Assembly: GCF_037176765.1 (NCBI RefSeq)
Contig: NC_090025.1
Location: 1,266,552 to 1,330,551, forward strand
DNA: 64,000 nucleotides
From: Anolis sagrei
Taxonomy: Eukaryota > Chordata > Lepidosauria > Squamata > Anolidae
Direction of reading: 5' to 3'
The notes below the pieces were generated by a model. The model was not told where the DNA came from. It saw only the letters and a program-made list of their open reading frames with translations, and did no database searches. The translations under genes and the position numbers were made by a program. Shown here one piece after another: positions 1-9,895 of the stretch (the stretch's first letter is position 1; each line of letters opens with the position of its first letter).

Positions 1-2390
1 GTGCAAGCTGGAAGACATTGGTTGTACAGCCCGGGAATTGCACAACCACACCCGACTTGTGTGATGAACACTGCCTCTTGTGCACCAAACCCAAAGCTGG
101 CTCTCTGCCTCCGTGCAAGCCTCTTCCAGCAGTGCATTTGGGGCGGAGGGCACTTAGAAGCCCAACGTAAACAATTTGTACGGAAAATATTGTGTGCTGG
201 CATCATTAGGTTGTTGTGTGGTTTTGAGGTTGTATAGCCAATGTATAATGTGTTCAGGCAGCACCTGCAGGCTAGACCATGTTGGGAGAAAATGCAGCTA
301 GAAGACATTGGCTGTACAGCCTGGGAATTGCACAACCACACCCCACTTGCGTGATGAACACTGCCTGTTACGCACCAAACCCAAAGCTGGCTCTCTGCCT
401 CCGTGCAAGCCTCTTCCAGCAGTGCGTTTGGAGTGGAGGACACTTAGAAGCCCAACACAAATATTAAATGCACGGAAAGGATTGTGTGCTTTGTATTGCG
501 TGCCAGAATCACTAGAGTGTTGTGTGGTTTCGAGGTTGTATAGCCAATGCGTAATGTGTTCAAGCAGCACCTGCAGGCCAGACGTCAGGAAGAAATGCAG
601 CTAGAAGACATTGGCTGTACAGCGCGGAAATAACACAACCACACCCCACTTGTGTGATGAATGCTGCCTCTCATGTGGCAAACCCAGCTGGCTCTCTGCC
701 GGAATCACTAGGATGTTGTCATGTGGTTTCCGGGCTGTACAACCAATGTAATGTGTTGCAGCAGCATCCGCAGGCGAGGCGCTAGGAGAAAATGTGGCTA
801 GAACACATTGGCTGTACAGCCTGGAAGTCGCACAACAACACCCCACTGTGTGCTTTGTGCGATGGACACTGCCTCTTGCACACCCAATCCGGCTGGCTCT
901 CCGTCTTCATGCAAACCTTTTCCAGCAGTGCATTTGGGGCAGAGAGAACTTAGAAACCCAACTTGATTTATTTGCACGGAAAGGACTTGTGTGCTTTGTA
1001 TTGTGTGCTGGAATCACTAGGGTGCTGCTTTGTGGTGTCTGAGCTGTATGACCAACGTAATGTGTTGTAGCAGCATCTGCTGGCGAGACGTCAGGAAGAA
1101 ATGCAGCTAGAAGACATTGGCTGTACAGCTCGGAAATTGCACAACAACACCCCACTTGTGTGATGAACGTTGCATCTCGTGTGGCAAACCCAGCTGGCTC
1201 TCTGCCTCCGTGCAAGCTGGAAGACATTGGTTGTACAGCCTGGGAATTGCACAACCACACCCCACTTGCGTGATGAACACTGCCTGTCACGCACCAAACC
1301 CAAAGCTGGCTCTCTGCCTCCGTGCAAACCTCTTCCAGCAGTGCATTTGGAGCAGAGGGCACTTAGAAGTCCAACGTAAATAATTTGCACGGAAAATATT
1401 GTGTACTGGCATCATTAGGTTGTTGTGTGGTTTCGAGGTTGTATAGCCAATGTGTAATGTGTTCCAAGCAGCACCTGCAGGCCAGACGTCGGGAGAAAAA
1501 TGCAGCTAGAAGACATTGGCTGTACAACCTGGAAATTGCACAACCACACCCCACTTGTGTGATGAACACTGCCTCTCGTGCACCAAACCCAAAGCTGGCT
1601 CTCTGCCTCCGTGCAAGCCTCTTCCAGCAGTGCGTTTGGAGTGGAGGACACTTAGAAGCCCAACACAAATATTAAATGCATGGAAAGGATTGTGTGCTTT
1701 GTATTGCGTGCCAGAATCACTAGAGTGTTGTGTGGTTTCGAGGTTGTATAGCCAATGCGTAATGTGTTCAAGCAGCACCTGCAGGCCAGACGTCAGGAAG
1801 AAATGCAGCTAGAAGACATTGGCTGTACAGCGCGGAAATAACACAACCACACCCCACTTGTGTGATGAATGCTGCCTCTCATGCAGCAAACCCAGCTGGC
1901 TCTCTGCCGGAATCACTGTGGTGTTGTCGTGTGGTTTCCGGGCTGTACAACCAATGTTATGTGTTGCAGCAGCATCCGCAGGCAAGGTGCTAGGAGAAAA
2001 TGTGGCTAGAAGACACTGTCTGTACAGCCCGTATATCGCACAACACCCCAGTGTGTATTTTATGTGATGGGCGCTGCTTCTCACACACCCAATCCAGCTG
2101 GCTCTCCGTCTCCGTGCAAAACTTTTCCAGCAGTGCATTTGGGGCAGAGAGAACTTAGAAGCCCAACTTGAATTATTTGCACGGAAAGGACTTGTGTGCT
2201 TAGTATTGTGTGCCGGAATCACTAGGGTGCTGCTGTGTGGTGTCTGGGTTGTACGTCCAACGTAATGTGTTCTTGCAACATCTGCAGACAAGGCGCTAGG
2301 AGAAAATGCTGGAAGACATTGGCCGTACAGCCCGGAAATTGCACAACCACATCCCACTTGTGGGATGAACATTGCCTCTCATGTGCCAGA
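1..2390. repeat. Complex satellite with ~1,208-bp higher-order unit
   Basis: The segment is built from diverged monomers that each begin near GAAGACATTGGCTGTACAGC. Monomer starts lie near 11, 301, 605, 801, 1110, 1220, 1509, 1812, 2009 and 2312. Spacings of about 290, 304, 196, 309 and 110 bp then recur, so five unequal monomers form a higher-order unit of about 1,208 bp present nearly twice. For example, 298-570 recurs almost unchanged at 1506-1778. The array runs off the left edge of the window. Short open frames on both strands change with the monomers and are not genes. I do not recognise the family. Confidence 0.85.
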
Positions 2391-2890
2391 TCTAGCGGGT
2401 TCTGCTTCCTAGCACCTTTTCTTTACTGGGAGGAGTGGGAATGCTGGTGCATTGGCACACCTTTGGTCGGCAGTTGGCTTGAGAGCCCCTGCCTTGCTCC
2501 TTCATGGAGAGCTCCCACCGGCAGCAGATCAGACTGAGGAGGACGGTCATTTTAGAAAGACGACACGTTTGATGTTTAAGACGAAAAAAAAGAAGGAAGC
2601 ATCGTTCGCATCCGACGTGTGAAGGTGTGATAGGGTTTGTTTTTAGAAAATAGCTAGTACAATTTTAAAAGTTGCATTATTATTTAAGAAGCAGAGCAAT
2701 GCAATGCCCTTCCTGGAGGCGTGTGTGCATGCATGCGCCTGGGAAGAAGGAGCCACAGAAGAAGTGCCTTGCGCATGGAGCAGCGCATGGAGCCTGGCAG
2801 GGAAGCGCAAGGGGTTGGAGAGTGAGCAGCCATCCTTGCAAAAGGGAGACAACCTGGGAAGCTCTAGGACGAAGGAAGGATATATATATA
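2391..2890. other. Unassigned sequence
   Basis: I see no recognisable gene or repeat family here. The stretch ends in a short TA run at about 2880-2891. It is moderately GC-rich and could be single-copy host DNA or an unrecognised element. Confidence 0.4.
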
Positions 2891-3245
2891 TATGTGCCAG
2901 TTGTGTCTTTGTTGTGCTGCGTGTGTGAGAGAGGGATTGGGGGGAGTGTGGTTTGGTGATATGAAACCTCAGTGCGTCAACTGCCTCTCATTTATGCTTG
3001 TGTACATGGATGCATCGAGCAAGATGTGTGCTGCAGCCACTTTGTAGGAAGGATGCCAAGAAATGTTTATGTGCCAGTTGTGTCTTTGTTTTGCTACGTG
3101 TGAGAGAGAGGGATTGGGGGGAGTGTGGTTTGGTGATGTGGAACTTCAGTGCATCAACTGCCTCTCATTTATGCTTGTGTACATGGATGCATCGAGCAAG
3201 ATGTGTGCTGCAGCCACTTTGCAGGCAAAGAAGTGTGAATGTGCC
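2891..3245 (+). repeat. Two direct copies of a ~177-bp unit
   Basis: The run TATGTGCCAGTTGTGTC starts at 2891 and again at 3068. The following ~175 bases match with few differences, including the shared string ATGGATGCATCGAGCAAG. This is a local tandem duplication. Frames cross it but show no recognisable domain. Confidence 0.8.
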
Positions 3246-3960
3246 ACTTTTCTAATATTCAGATATGGCTTCGTCAGTTCCAGTGCATATTGTCAAAGGA
3301 CTAATCACAGAAGATGTGTTTTCCTTCTTCCTTTCTTTGGACTGAGCGCATGACCACTGTGGCCGCTTCTCTTTGCTGCTGTGATGCTGCCCTGAGCCTG
3401 GGCCCATTGCTCTCCTTCCTGCCTCGGACTTTGAGGGAGAGGTTGCGTGGACCCGACGACACTTGGCCCGAGACCCCTGCGTTCTCTGAGCCAGCCCCTC
3501 CTGGACCCACGGGTGGGTGAGTGGGTGGGTGGATGCATACATACATGTGGGAGCCAATGTCAAAGGCAAGCCAGCCTCTTCTGTTTTGCACCCTGGTTCT
3601 GGATCTCAGGAGGGAGTCCAGTGTGCCTTTTGGGATGCGTCCACCTACTCATTTGTGTTCATCCCGTGCGCTTTTGTGGTATGAGTGAATGCCGGTGTAA
3701 ATGCTCTTGGTGAAAACGTGGGCTTCCTGTGCAATCGGGGAGCAAATAAAACTGCCAGGTTGTGGAAAAAGAAAGCCTTGAGTCGTGACTCTTGCGTTGG
3801 GAGCAGAACAGGCTTGCGGGGAATGGCTCTCCTGTCACGTTGCCGCGGCTCTGTTGTTATTTCCAGCAGAGGTGAATCAAAAAAACCCAGTTTGATATAA
3901 AACTGTTTTAATTAAAACAGCACTTACTTTCTGGCTGTTTTAATAGACCAAAATATAAAA
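3246..3960. other. Unassigned sequence with a possible poly(A) signal
   Basis: No coding gene is recognised. An AATAAA lies at 3745-3750. With the GC-rich sequence upstream this could be the 3' end of a transcript, but nothing proves it. A perfect 18-base palindrome, CTGTTTTAATTAAAACAG, lies at 3903-3920. Confidence 0.3.
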
Positions 3961-3991
3961 CATAAAGATAGCACTCAGCCACAGAATAAAC

Positions 3992-4213
3992 ATTCCCACC
4001 TAGCTCCAGCAGACAAGAGTCCTTTGTCCCACCCTGGTCATTCCACAGATATATACACCAATTTTTCCTACTTCCAACACACCTCACAACCTCAGGATGC
4101 TTGGCATAGATGTAGGCGAAACGTCAGGAGAAAATGCCTCTAGAACATGGCCATATAGCCCGAAAAAACCTGCAACAACTCAGTGATTCTGGCCACAAAA
4201 GCCTTCAACAATA
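3992..4213 (+). mobile_element. Lone Penelope-like 3' module with 31-bp target duplication
   Basis: This 222-bp piece carries the PLE terminal module. In order it has CACCTAGCTCCAGCAGAC, a damaged hammerhead-like core, the tract GGCCATATAGCCCGAAAAAA and a CTTCAACAATA end. It is flanked by a 31-bp direct repeat (3961-3991 and 4214-4244, one mismatch) that begins CATAAAG and ends AATAAAC. It therefore looks like an independent insertion of the terminal module alone. Confidence 0.7.
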
Positions 4214-4482
4214 CATAAAGTTAGCACTCAGCCACAGAATAAACAAAAACTGATAGCAAAAGTTACACCGTAGTTGAAGGGTCCAGTGGTCAAATGCAGA
4301 GAGTTCAGGGATCAAGAATCTATTCCGTAGTCCAAAGCCAGTCCAAGATTCAAGGTTCCAAGTTTCAAAAGGTTCAGGAGACAGATCAGGACACCAAAAA
4401 TCCACCAACCGGGGGGAAAACCAGCAGCATCCACCACCAAAATATGACAATACTTTTCTCCCGAAGATCATTTCAAGGAACA
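4214..4482 (+). repeat. Host repeat X, copy 1
   Basis: About 270 bp that recurs at 5073-5340 with few differences. It contains runs such as CCAGTCCAAGATTCAAGG and ends near GAAGATCATTTC. Both copies directly follow a PLE terminal module. The class is unknown; it could be an old LTR or other element into which PLEs inserted. Confidence 0.55.
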
Positions 4483-5072
4483 TGAAAGGCACGGCAGACT
4501 CCTTCAACCAGAGAAGTCAGCCATAGCAGAGCACCTGATGAACCAACCTGGACACAGCAGATTATTATTGGAGAAGACAGAAATGCTGGACCACACCAAC
4601 ATCCACCATGTCAGGCTACACAGAGAAGCCATTGAAATCCACAAGAAGCATGTGGACAATTTCAACAGAAAGGAAGAGACCATGAAAATGAACAAAACCT
4701 GGCTACCAGTATTAAAAAAAACTCAAAAATTACAACAGCAAAACAGCAGAGAGGAAACAAACAAGGACATCTAATCACCTCTCAACAAAAGATTGCCCCA
4801 GGCACTGTCAGGCCATTATATGCTAATCAAGGTGGTCGGTTGAAACATTCACACCTAGCTCCAGCAGACAAGAGTCCTTTGTCCCACCCTGGACATTATT
4901 CCACAGGTATATAAACCCTTTTTCTTAGTTCCAACAGACTTCACAACCTCTGAGGATGCTTGCCATAGATGCAGGCGAAACGTCAGGAGAAAATGCCTCT
5001 AGAACATGGCCATACAGCCCGAAAAAACCTACAACAACTCAGTGATTCTGGCCACAAAAGCCTTCAACAATA
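4483..5072 (+). mobile_element. Penelope-like element fragment: GIY-YIG domain end plus terminal module
   Basis: The plus strand codes for the C-terminal part of a PLE protein. The translated run includes AEHLMNQPGHSRLLL and HREAIEIHKKHVDNFNRKEE, the region after the GIY-YIG nuclease core that ends with the REAIEI...NFNR-EE signature. The reverse transcriptase and the GIY and YIG motifs are missing, so this is a 5'-truncated copy. It continues into a terminal module with an intact hammerhead-like core. Confidence 0.75.
4950..4984 (+). ncRNA. Candidate hammerhead ribozyme core in PLE module
   Basis: The sequence shows CTGAGGA (the C3-A9 core, where position 7 may be any base), one extra T, the helix GCTTGC...GCAGGC (6 bp, one G-U), then GAAA, then CGTC with GTC as the expected cleavage triplet. 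CCT before the core can pair with AGG after the cleavage site as the start of stem I. Stem III would be only the palindrome ACGT, so two copies may need to pair. Hammerhead ribozymes are known from PLE terminal repeats. The extra T before stem II departs from the textbook core, and activity is inference. Confidence 0.6.
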
Positions 5073-5373
5073 CATAAAGTTAGCACTCAGCCACAGAATA
5101 AACAAAAACTGATAGCAAAAGTTACACCGTAGTTGAAGGGTCCAGTCCAGTGGTCAAATGCAGAGAGTTCAGGGATCAAGAGTCTATTCCGTAGTCCAAA
5201 GCCAGTCCAAGATTCAAGGTTCCAGGTTTCAAAAGGTTCAGGAGACAGATCAGGACACCAAAAATCCACCAACCGGGGGGAAAACCAGCAGCGTCCACCA
5301 CCAAAATATGACAATACTGTACTTTTCTCCTGAAGATCATTTCCAAGGCTCGCTCCTTATATCCAGAAACACC

Positions 5374-5374
<1 letters not shown>
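5073..5374 (+). repeat. Host repeat X, copy 2
   Basis: Matches 4214-4482 and continues further, past GATCATTTCCAAGGCTCGCT. It is ended by the LINE insertion at 5375; the AGAAACACCC target copy is at 5365-5374. Confidence 0.55.
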
Positions 5375-5413
<39 letters not shown>

Positions 5414-5737
5414 GGCAATCCCTCATAGTCTGAGGATGATGGTCCTCCAAGTTCAGTGTCCTGGGGGTGGGTTTGTAGGTGGCTGTGGAGCCCTCTTCTT
5501 GTCCTGCATCTTCTCCCACAGTGAGGGCATCGGTTTCCAAGTGGAAGGCGGTCTCGGTCGGGGTTAGCTTGACGTGCCTTCCTCTTGGCACATTTCTCTC
5601 TTTCACCCTCCATTCGTGCCTTTTCAAATTCTGCAGCACTGCTGGTCACAGCTGACCTCCAGCTGGAGCAGTCAATGGCCAGGGCTTCCCAGTTCTCAGT
5701 GTCTATGCCAGAGTTCTTAAGGTTGGCTTTGAGACCA
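5375..5737 (-). mobile_element. 5'-truncated LINE, C-terminal end, with 10-bp target duplication
   Basis: The minus strand codes for the end of a non-LTR reverse transcriptase ORF. It shows WEALAIDCSSWRSAV, then a Cys-His motif CPHCGRRCRTRRGLHSHLQTH, then a stop. The 3' tail is a (TTAC)n run at 5375-5414, read on the plus strand. AGAAACACCC flanks it at 5365-5374 and 5738-5747, a target-site duplication. The clade is not certain; the D..SWR...CxxCGR tail is typical of several vertebrate LINEs. Confidence 0.8.
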
Positions 5738-5747
5738 AGAAACACCC

Positions 5748-6118
5748 AGCTGTAGCCTATCTCTTGCATGACCCCACCCTTAATTGCTTTCACCCACAAA
5801 CTCTTACTTACAGATTACTCAACCCTTTAGAACTCAGACTTGCATTAATCCTTCCATCACCAAGCACTATCAACTGCAGAACATTTGATATCTCCCCAGG
5901 ATCGAAGGGCAGTCTCCACATTGCATTTTGGCCCAGAGCGGGTTGCCGACTCCAAAGGTCTTGAGAAGCTCTGTTTTTGCCTCCATAAGGAAGGGTTGCA
6001 TTGGAATGAGACTGGTTGAATCTGGAGCCCAGGAACAGGACAAGGAGCCTGAAACTCAGGCAGGTTTTGTGCGGAAGGGGAGGGATGGGGGTCCCTTGGT
6101 GCTTCCTGCTGGGTCAAG
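5748..6118. other. Unassigned sequence
   Basis: Continuation of the interrupted host sequence after the LINE. No domain or known repeat is recognised up to the CR1 junction near 6119. Confidence 0.35.
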
Positions 6119-6938
6119 GCCAAAGCGGAATAGAGGGGTAGCATGATTTCCCTAGACCTAGACACTTTGCTCCTATTCATGGGATTTTGGCCTCAGGCAT
6201 CAAGAGGAGCCTAGTGTCGAGATCTAGGGAAGTCCTGCTCCCCATGCTCTATTCCGCTTTGGTTAGACCACTTGACCTGGAATATTGTGTCCAATTCTGG
6301 GCACCACAATTCAAGAGAGATGTTGACTCTAAGCTGGAAAGTGTCCAGAGGAGGGCGACTAAAATGATCAAGGGTCTGGAGAACAAGCCCTATGAGGAGC
6401 GGCTTAAGGAGTTGGGCATGTTTAGCCTGAAGAAGAGAAGGATGAGAGGAGATATGACAGCCATGTATAAATATGTGAGAGGAAGCCACAGGGAGGAGGG
6501 TGCAGATCAAGGGTCTGGAGAACAAGCCCTATGAGGAGCAGCTTCAAGAGCTGAGCATGTTTAGCCTGAAGAAGAGAAGGCTGAGAGGAGATATGATAGC
6601 CATGTATAAATATGTGAGAGGAAGCCACAGGGAGGAGGGAGCAAGCTTGTTTTCTGCTTCCCTGGAGACTAGGACGCAAGGGAAGAATGGCTTCAAACTA
6701 CAAGAGAGGAGATTCCACCTGAACATGAGGAAGAACTTCCTGACTGTGAGAGCCGTTCAGCAGTGGAACTCTCTGCCCCGGAGGGAGTGTGGTGGAGGCT
6801 CCTTCTTTGGAAGCTTTGAAGCAGAGGCTGGATGGCCACCTGTCAGGGGTGATTTGAATGCAATATTCCTGCTTCTTGGCAGAATGGGGTTGGACTGGAT
6901 GATGGCCCACGAGGTCTCTTCCAACTCTTGATTCTATG
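6119..6938 (+). mobile_element. CR1 LINE fragment with inverted 5' arm and internal duplication
   Basis: From about 6178 the plus strand codes for the CR1 C-terminal region. Visible runs are [18 protein letters not shown], then [18 protein letters not shown], then [15 protein letters not shown]. It ends with the CR1 3' sequence up to TTGATTCTATG. Bases 6119-6178 are the same CR1 region in the opposite sense, giving a head-to-head start. Inside, 6366-6504 is repeated at 6505-6643 (139-bp offset). Confidence 0.85.
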
Positions 6939-7130
6939 TTCAGCAGTGGAACTCTTTGCCCCGGAGTGTGGTGGAGGCTCCTTCTTTGGAGGCTTTTAAA
7001 CAGAGGCTGGATGGCCATCTGTCAGGGGTGCTTTGAATGCAATATTCCTGCTTCTTGGCAGAATGGGTTGGACTGGATGATAGCCCACAAGGTCTCTTCC
7101 AACTCTAGGATTCTAGGATTCTATGATTGT
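6939..7130 (+). mobile_element. CR1 LINE 3' end
   Basis: Starts at TTCAGCAGTGGAACTC and runs to AGGATTCTAGGATTCTATG. It lies directly after the tail of the previous CR1, as a second 3' end. Confidence 0.85.
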
Positions 7131-7204
7131 CCATCTGCGACGCTGGTGAAGCACTTCCACATTCCCCGCATGCTTCCCTGCTGGAATGCCTGCTGGAGTC
7201 TTCT

Positions 7205-7432
7205 TCTTTGTGGCCTCATAAATCAGTTAATTTAGCCTCCCCACACTTTAAGGTGGTACCTAATTTTCCTACTTGATAGATGCAACTGTCTTTCGGGTTG
7301 CAAAGGTCGACAACGGGCTACACAATGGTTGGAAACCCACTCCAAACCGGGCTGGCTTCGAACTCATGACCTTTTGGTCAGAGTGATCTTTAATGCAGCT
7401 GACACTCAGCCAGCTGCGCCACAATCCCGGTG
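7205..7432 (-). mobile_element. tRNA-derived SINE (lizard type)
   Basis: On the minus strand the 5' part has a tRNA-like A box in TGGCGCAGCTGGC and a B box in GAGTTCGAAGCC, the two internal RNA polymerase III promoter boxes. A unique body follows, with GACAGTTGCATCTATCAAGT. The layout matches abundant squamate tRNA SINEs. The family name is not assigned. Confidence 0.75.
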
Positions 7433-7454
7433 CTAATGACTGAGAGAGCAAGCA

Positions 7455-7800
7455 CAGTGTAATGGGTTGCTGTGAAACATTCTCTCCTGACGTTTCTCCC
7501 ACATCTATGGCAGGCATTCTCAGAGGTTGTGAGGTTTGGGTTGCCGTGAGTTTTACAACCTGTCTGTCCATGTTCCAGAAGCATTCTCTCCTAATGTTTC
7601 ACCCACAACTATGGCAGGATTGTGAGGTTTGGGTTGCTGTGAGTTTTCTAGGCTGCCTGGCCATGTTCCAGAAGCATTATCTCCTGGCGTTTCACCCACA
7701 TCTACAGCAGGCATCCTCAGAAGTTGTGGGGCCTGTTGGAAACGAGGCAAGTGGGGTTTATACATCTGTGGAATATTGTCCAGGGTGGGGGTCCCTTGGC
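7455..7800 (-). mobile_element. Older Penelope-like terminal modules
   Basis: Three diverged minus-strand copies of the PLE terminal module, with cores near 7489, 7595 and 7686. They share the layout of the younger copies (CATGTTCCAGAAGCATT, then CTGACGTTTC..., then CATCCTCAGA) but differ at many positions, so they are older or belong to a sister family. Confidence 0.65.
7686..7720 (-). ncRNA. Candidate hammerhead core, older PLE family
   Basis: On the minus strand it reads CTGAGGA, T, GCCTGC, a 7-base loop, GTGGGT, GAAACGCC. Stem II still pairs at all six positions, with different bases from the young copies (G-U, C-G, C-G, U-G, G-U, C-G). This supports a conserved helix. The cleavage triplet is GCC here and not GTC, so this copy is probably inactive. 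Confidence 0.4.
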
Positions 7801-8072
7801 ACTTCCTGCTGGGTCAAGGCCCCTGGACCACTCATGGAGATCCTTTTGGACTGCTAATGGAGAACTCAAAGTTGTTTGTTGATGTGTGCAGACCAGCAGA
7901 AGGCTTGTCCTTTGTGTATTCAAAAAGGAGCAGCACAGGTAGAAGAAAATGCAAAGCTGAAATGCTGCCCTTGTGCAGCAGAGTTCATGAAAAACAGCAA
8001 CACACACTTTCCAGCAATAACACAGTCACAGTTCCTCTGGAGTCTCAAACTCATGTGTGGTCTTTGCATTTA
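7801..8072. other. Unassigned sequence
   Basis: No recognised gene or repeat between the old PLE modules and the CR1 copy. Confidence 0.35.
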
Positions 8073-8900
8073 GTTCATAGAATCCTAGAATCCTAGAGTT
8101 GGAAGAGACCTCATGGGCCATCCAGTCCAACCCCATTCTGCCAAGAAGCAGGAATATTGCATTCAAAGCACCCCTGACAGATGGCCATCCAGCCTCTGCT
8201 TAAAAGCTTCCAAAGAAGGAGCCTCCACCACACTCACACCGGGGCAGAGAGTTCCACTGCTGAACGGCTCTCACAGTCAGGAAGTTATTCCTAATGTTCA
8301 GATGGAATCTCCTCTCTTGTAGTTTGAAGCCATTGTTCCCTTGCGTCCTAGTCTCCAGGGCAGCAGAAAACAAGCTTGCTCCCTCCTCCTCCCTGTGGCT
8401 TCCTCTCACATATTTATACATGGCTATCATATCCCCTCTCAGCCTTCTCTTCTTCAGGCTAAACATGCCCAGTTCCCTAAGCCGCTCCTCATAGGGCTTG
8501 TTCTCCAGACCCTTGATCATTATAGTCGCCCTCTTCCTCTGGACACATTCCAGCTTGTCAACATCTCTCTTGAATTGTGGTGCCCAGAATTGGACACAAT
8601 ATTCCAGATGTGGTCTAACCAAAGCAGAACAGAGCATGGGGAGCACGACTTCCTTAGATCTAGACACTATGCTCCTCTTGATGCAGGCCAAAATCCCATT
8701 GGCTTTTTTTTTGCTGCCACATCACATTCCTGGCTCATGTTCACCTTCCTCCCCACGAGGACTCCAAGATCTTTTTCACACGTACTGCTCTCGAGCCAGG
8801 CATTGTCCCCCATTCTGTATCTTTGCATTTCATTTTTTCTGCCAAAGTGGAGTATCTTGCATTTGTCACTGTTGAACTTCATTTTGTTCATGCAATGCTT
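8073..8900 (-). mobile_element. CR1 LINE, 5'-truncated
   Basis: The minus strand codes for the CR1 reverse-transcriptase C-terminal region: KFNSDKCKILHFGRKNEMQR near 8880, then [20 protein letters not shown], then [12 protein letters not shown]. It ends in the CR1 3' sequence, seen as TAGAATCCTAGAATCC at the left edge. Several small indels break the frame. Confidence 0.9.
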
Positions 8901-8959
8901 TCCATCAGAACATATGCCTTCTCCCAATCTTCTTCATGGAGACGAACATGGGAGACCAA

Positions 8960-9064
8960 CTTGTACGGTGTGCTTTGAATGCAATATTCCTGCTTCTTGG
9001 CAGAATGGGGTTGGACTGGATGGCCTATGGGGTCCCTTCCAACTCTAGGATTCTAGGATTCTAT
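8960..9064 (+). mobile_element. CR1 3' end
   Basis: Short plus-strand CR1 end, from TGCTTTGAATGCAATATTCC to GGATTCTAGGATTCTATT, close to a CR1 of opposite orientation. Confidence 0.8.
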
Positions 9065-9394
9065 TAACTTGCCAACGCCAAATAGTCTGCAAGGCAGCTT
9101 ACACAGAGTAAGCTCAGGAGAAAACAGCCCAAAACAAACCCTCGTCAGTGACACCCCTTCGGGAGCAGCCCAGAACTTGTTGAACTCAATTACTCCAATT
9201 ACTCTGCCTGTGGAGTGTAATTAATTGTAATTAAAGTAATTTTTCTCTTAATACACACACACACGATAGTGATCCCACGGGAACATAGCCATGTACCTTA
9301 GTGGAACTGGCTCTCCCAGTCTTCTAGATGTCGGCTGCAGGGTTCCTGGCCATTGGCCAAGACCACAAGGGCTTTTGGGGAAAGAGGCCATCAA
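9065..9394. other. Unassigned sequence
   Basis: AT-rich in the middle with an (AC) run near 9256. No gene or element recognised. Confidence 0.35.
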
Positions 9395-9521
9395 ATGCTA
9401 ATCAAGGTGGCCAATTGAAACATTCACACCTAGCTCCAGCAGACAAGAGTCCTTTGTCCCAACCCGGCCATTCCACAGATATATAAACCCTTTTTCCTAG
9501 TTCCAACAGACCTCACTACCT

Positions 9522-9556
9522 CTGAGGATGCTTGCTATAGATGCAGGCGAAACGTC
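9522..9556 (+). ncRNA. Candidate hammerhead core (PLE)
   Basis: CTGAGGA...GAAACGTC with stem II GCTTGC/GCAGGC intact. Confidence 0.55.
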
Positions 9557-9693
9557 AGGAGAGAATGCCTCTAGAACATGGCCATATAGCCCGAACACAC
9601 CTAGCTCCAGCAGACAAGAGTCCTTTGTCCCACCCCGGCCATTCCACAGATATATAAACCCCTTTTTCCTAGTTCCAACAGACCTCACTACCT

Positions 9694-9728
9694 CTGAGGA
9701 TGCTTGACAGAGATGCAGGCGAAACGTC
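9694..9728 (+). ncRNA. Candidate hammerhead core (PLE)
   Basis: Intact CTGAGGA, GAAACGTC and stem II. The loop differs (ACAGAGAT region). Confidence 0.55.
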
Positions 9729-9895
9729 AGGAGAAAATGCCTCTAGAACATGGCCATATATATATATTCTTTGTATGTTAACACATGTTGTAAACCGGTC
9801 CGAATCCCTCTTTGAAAGTGAGAGGGTCGGGATATAAAACCTCGAAATAAATAAATAATATAGCCCGAAAAAACCTACAACAACCCAGAGCACCT

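Larger units (their letters stand above)
9395..9895 (+). mobile_element. Penelope-like terminal modules (two) with a nested insertion
   Basis: Two plus-strand PLE modules in tandem with cores at 9522 and 9694. The second is split inside GGCCATATAGCCCG by a ~97-bp piece at about 9762-9858. That piece ends in AAATAAATAAATAA and has TTTGAAAGTGAGAGGGTCGG, the 3' end of a LINE or SINE transcript; short ATATA flanks suggest its target duplication. The PLE end resumes at AGCCCGAAAAAACCTACAAC. Confidence 0.75.

Noticed and set aside
907-2372. Frames of 90-190 codons in the first 2.4 kb
   Set aside because: They repeat with the satellite monomers and appear on both strands.
2680-2960. Possible small secreted protein
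   Set aside because: The frames lack a convincing signal peptide and overlap one another. Part falls in the 177-bp duplicated sequence.
3252-3713. Overlapping short frames around 3.3-3.7 kb
   Set aside because: Open on both strands with no domain; best explained by base composition.
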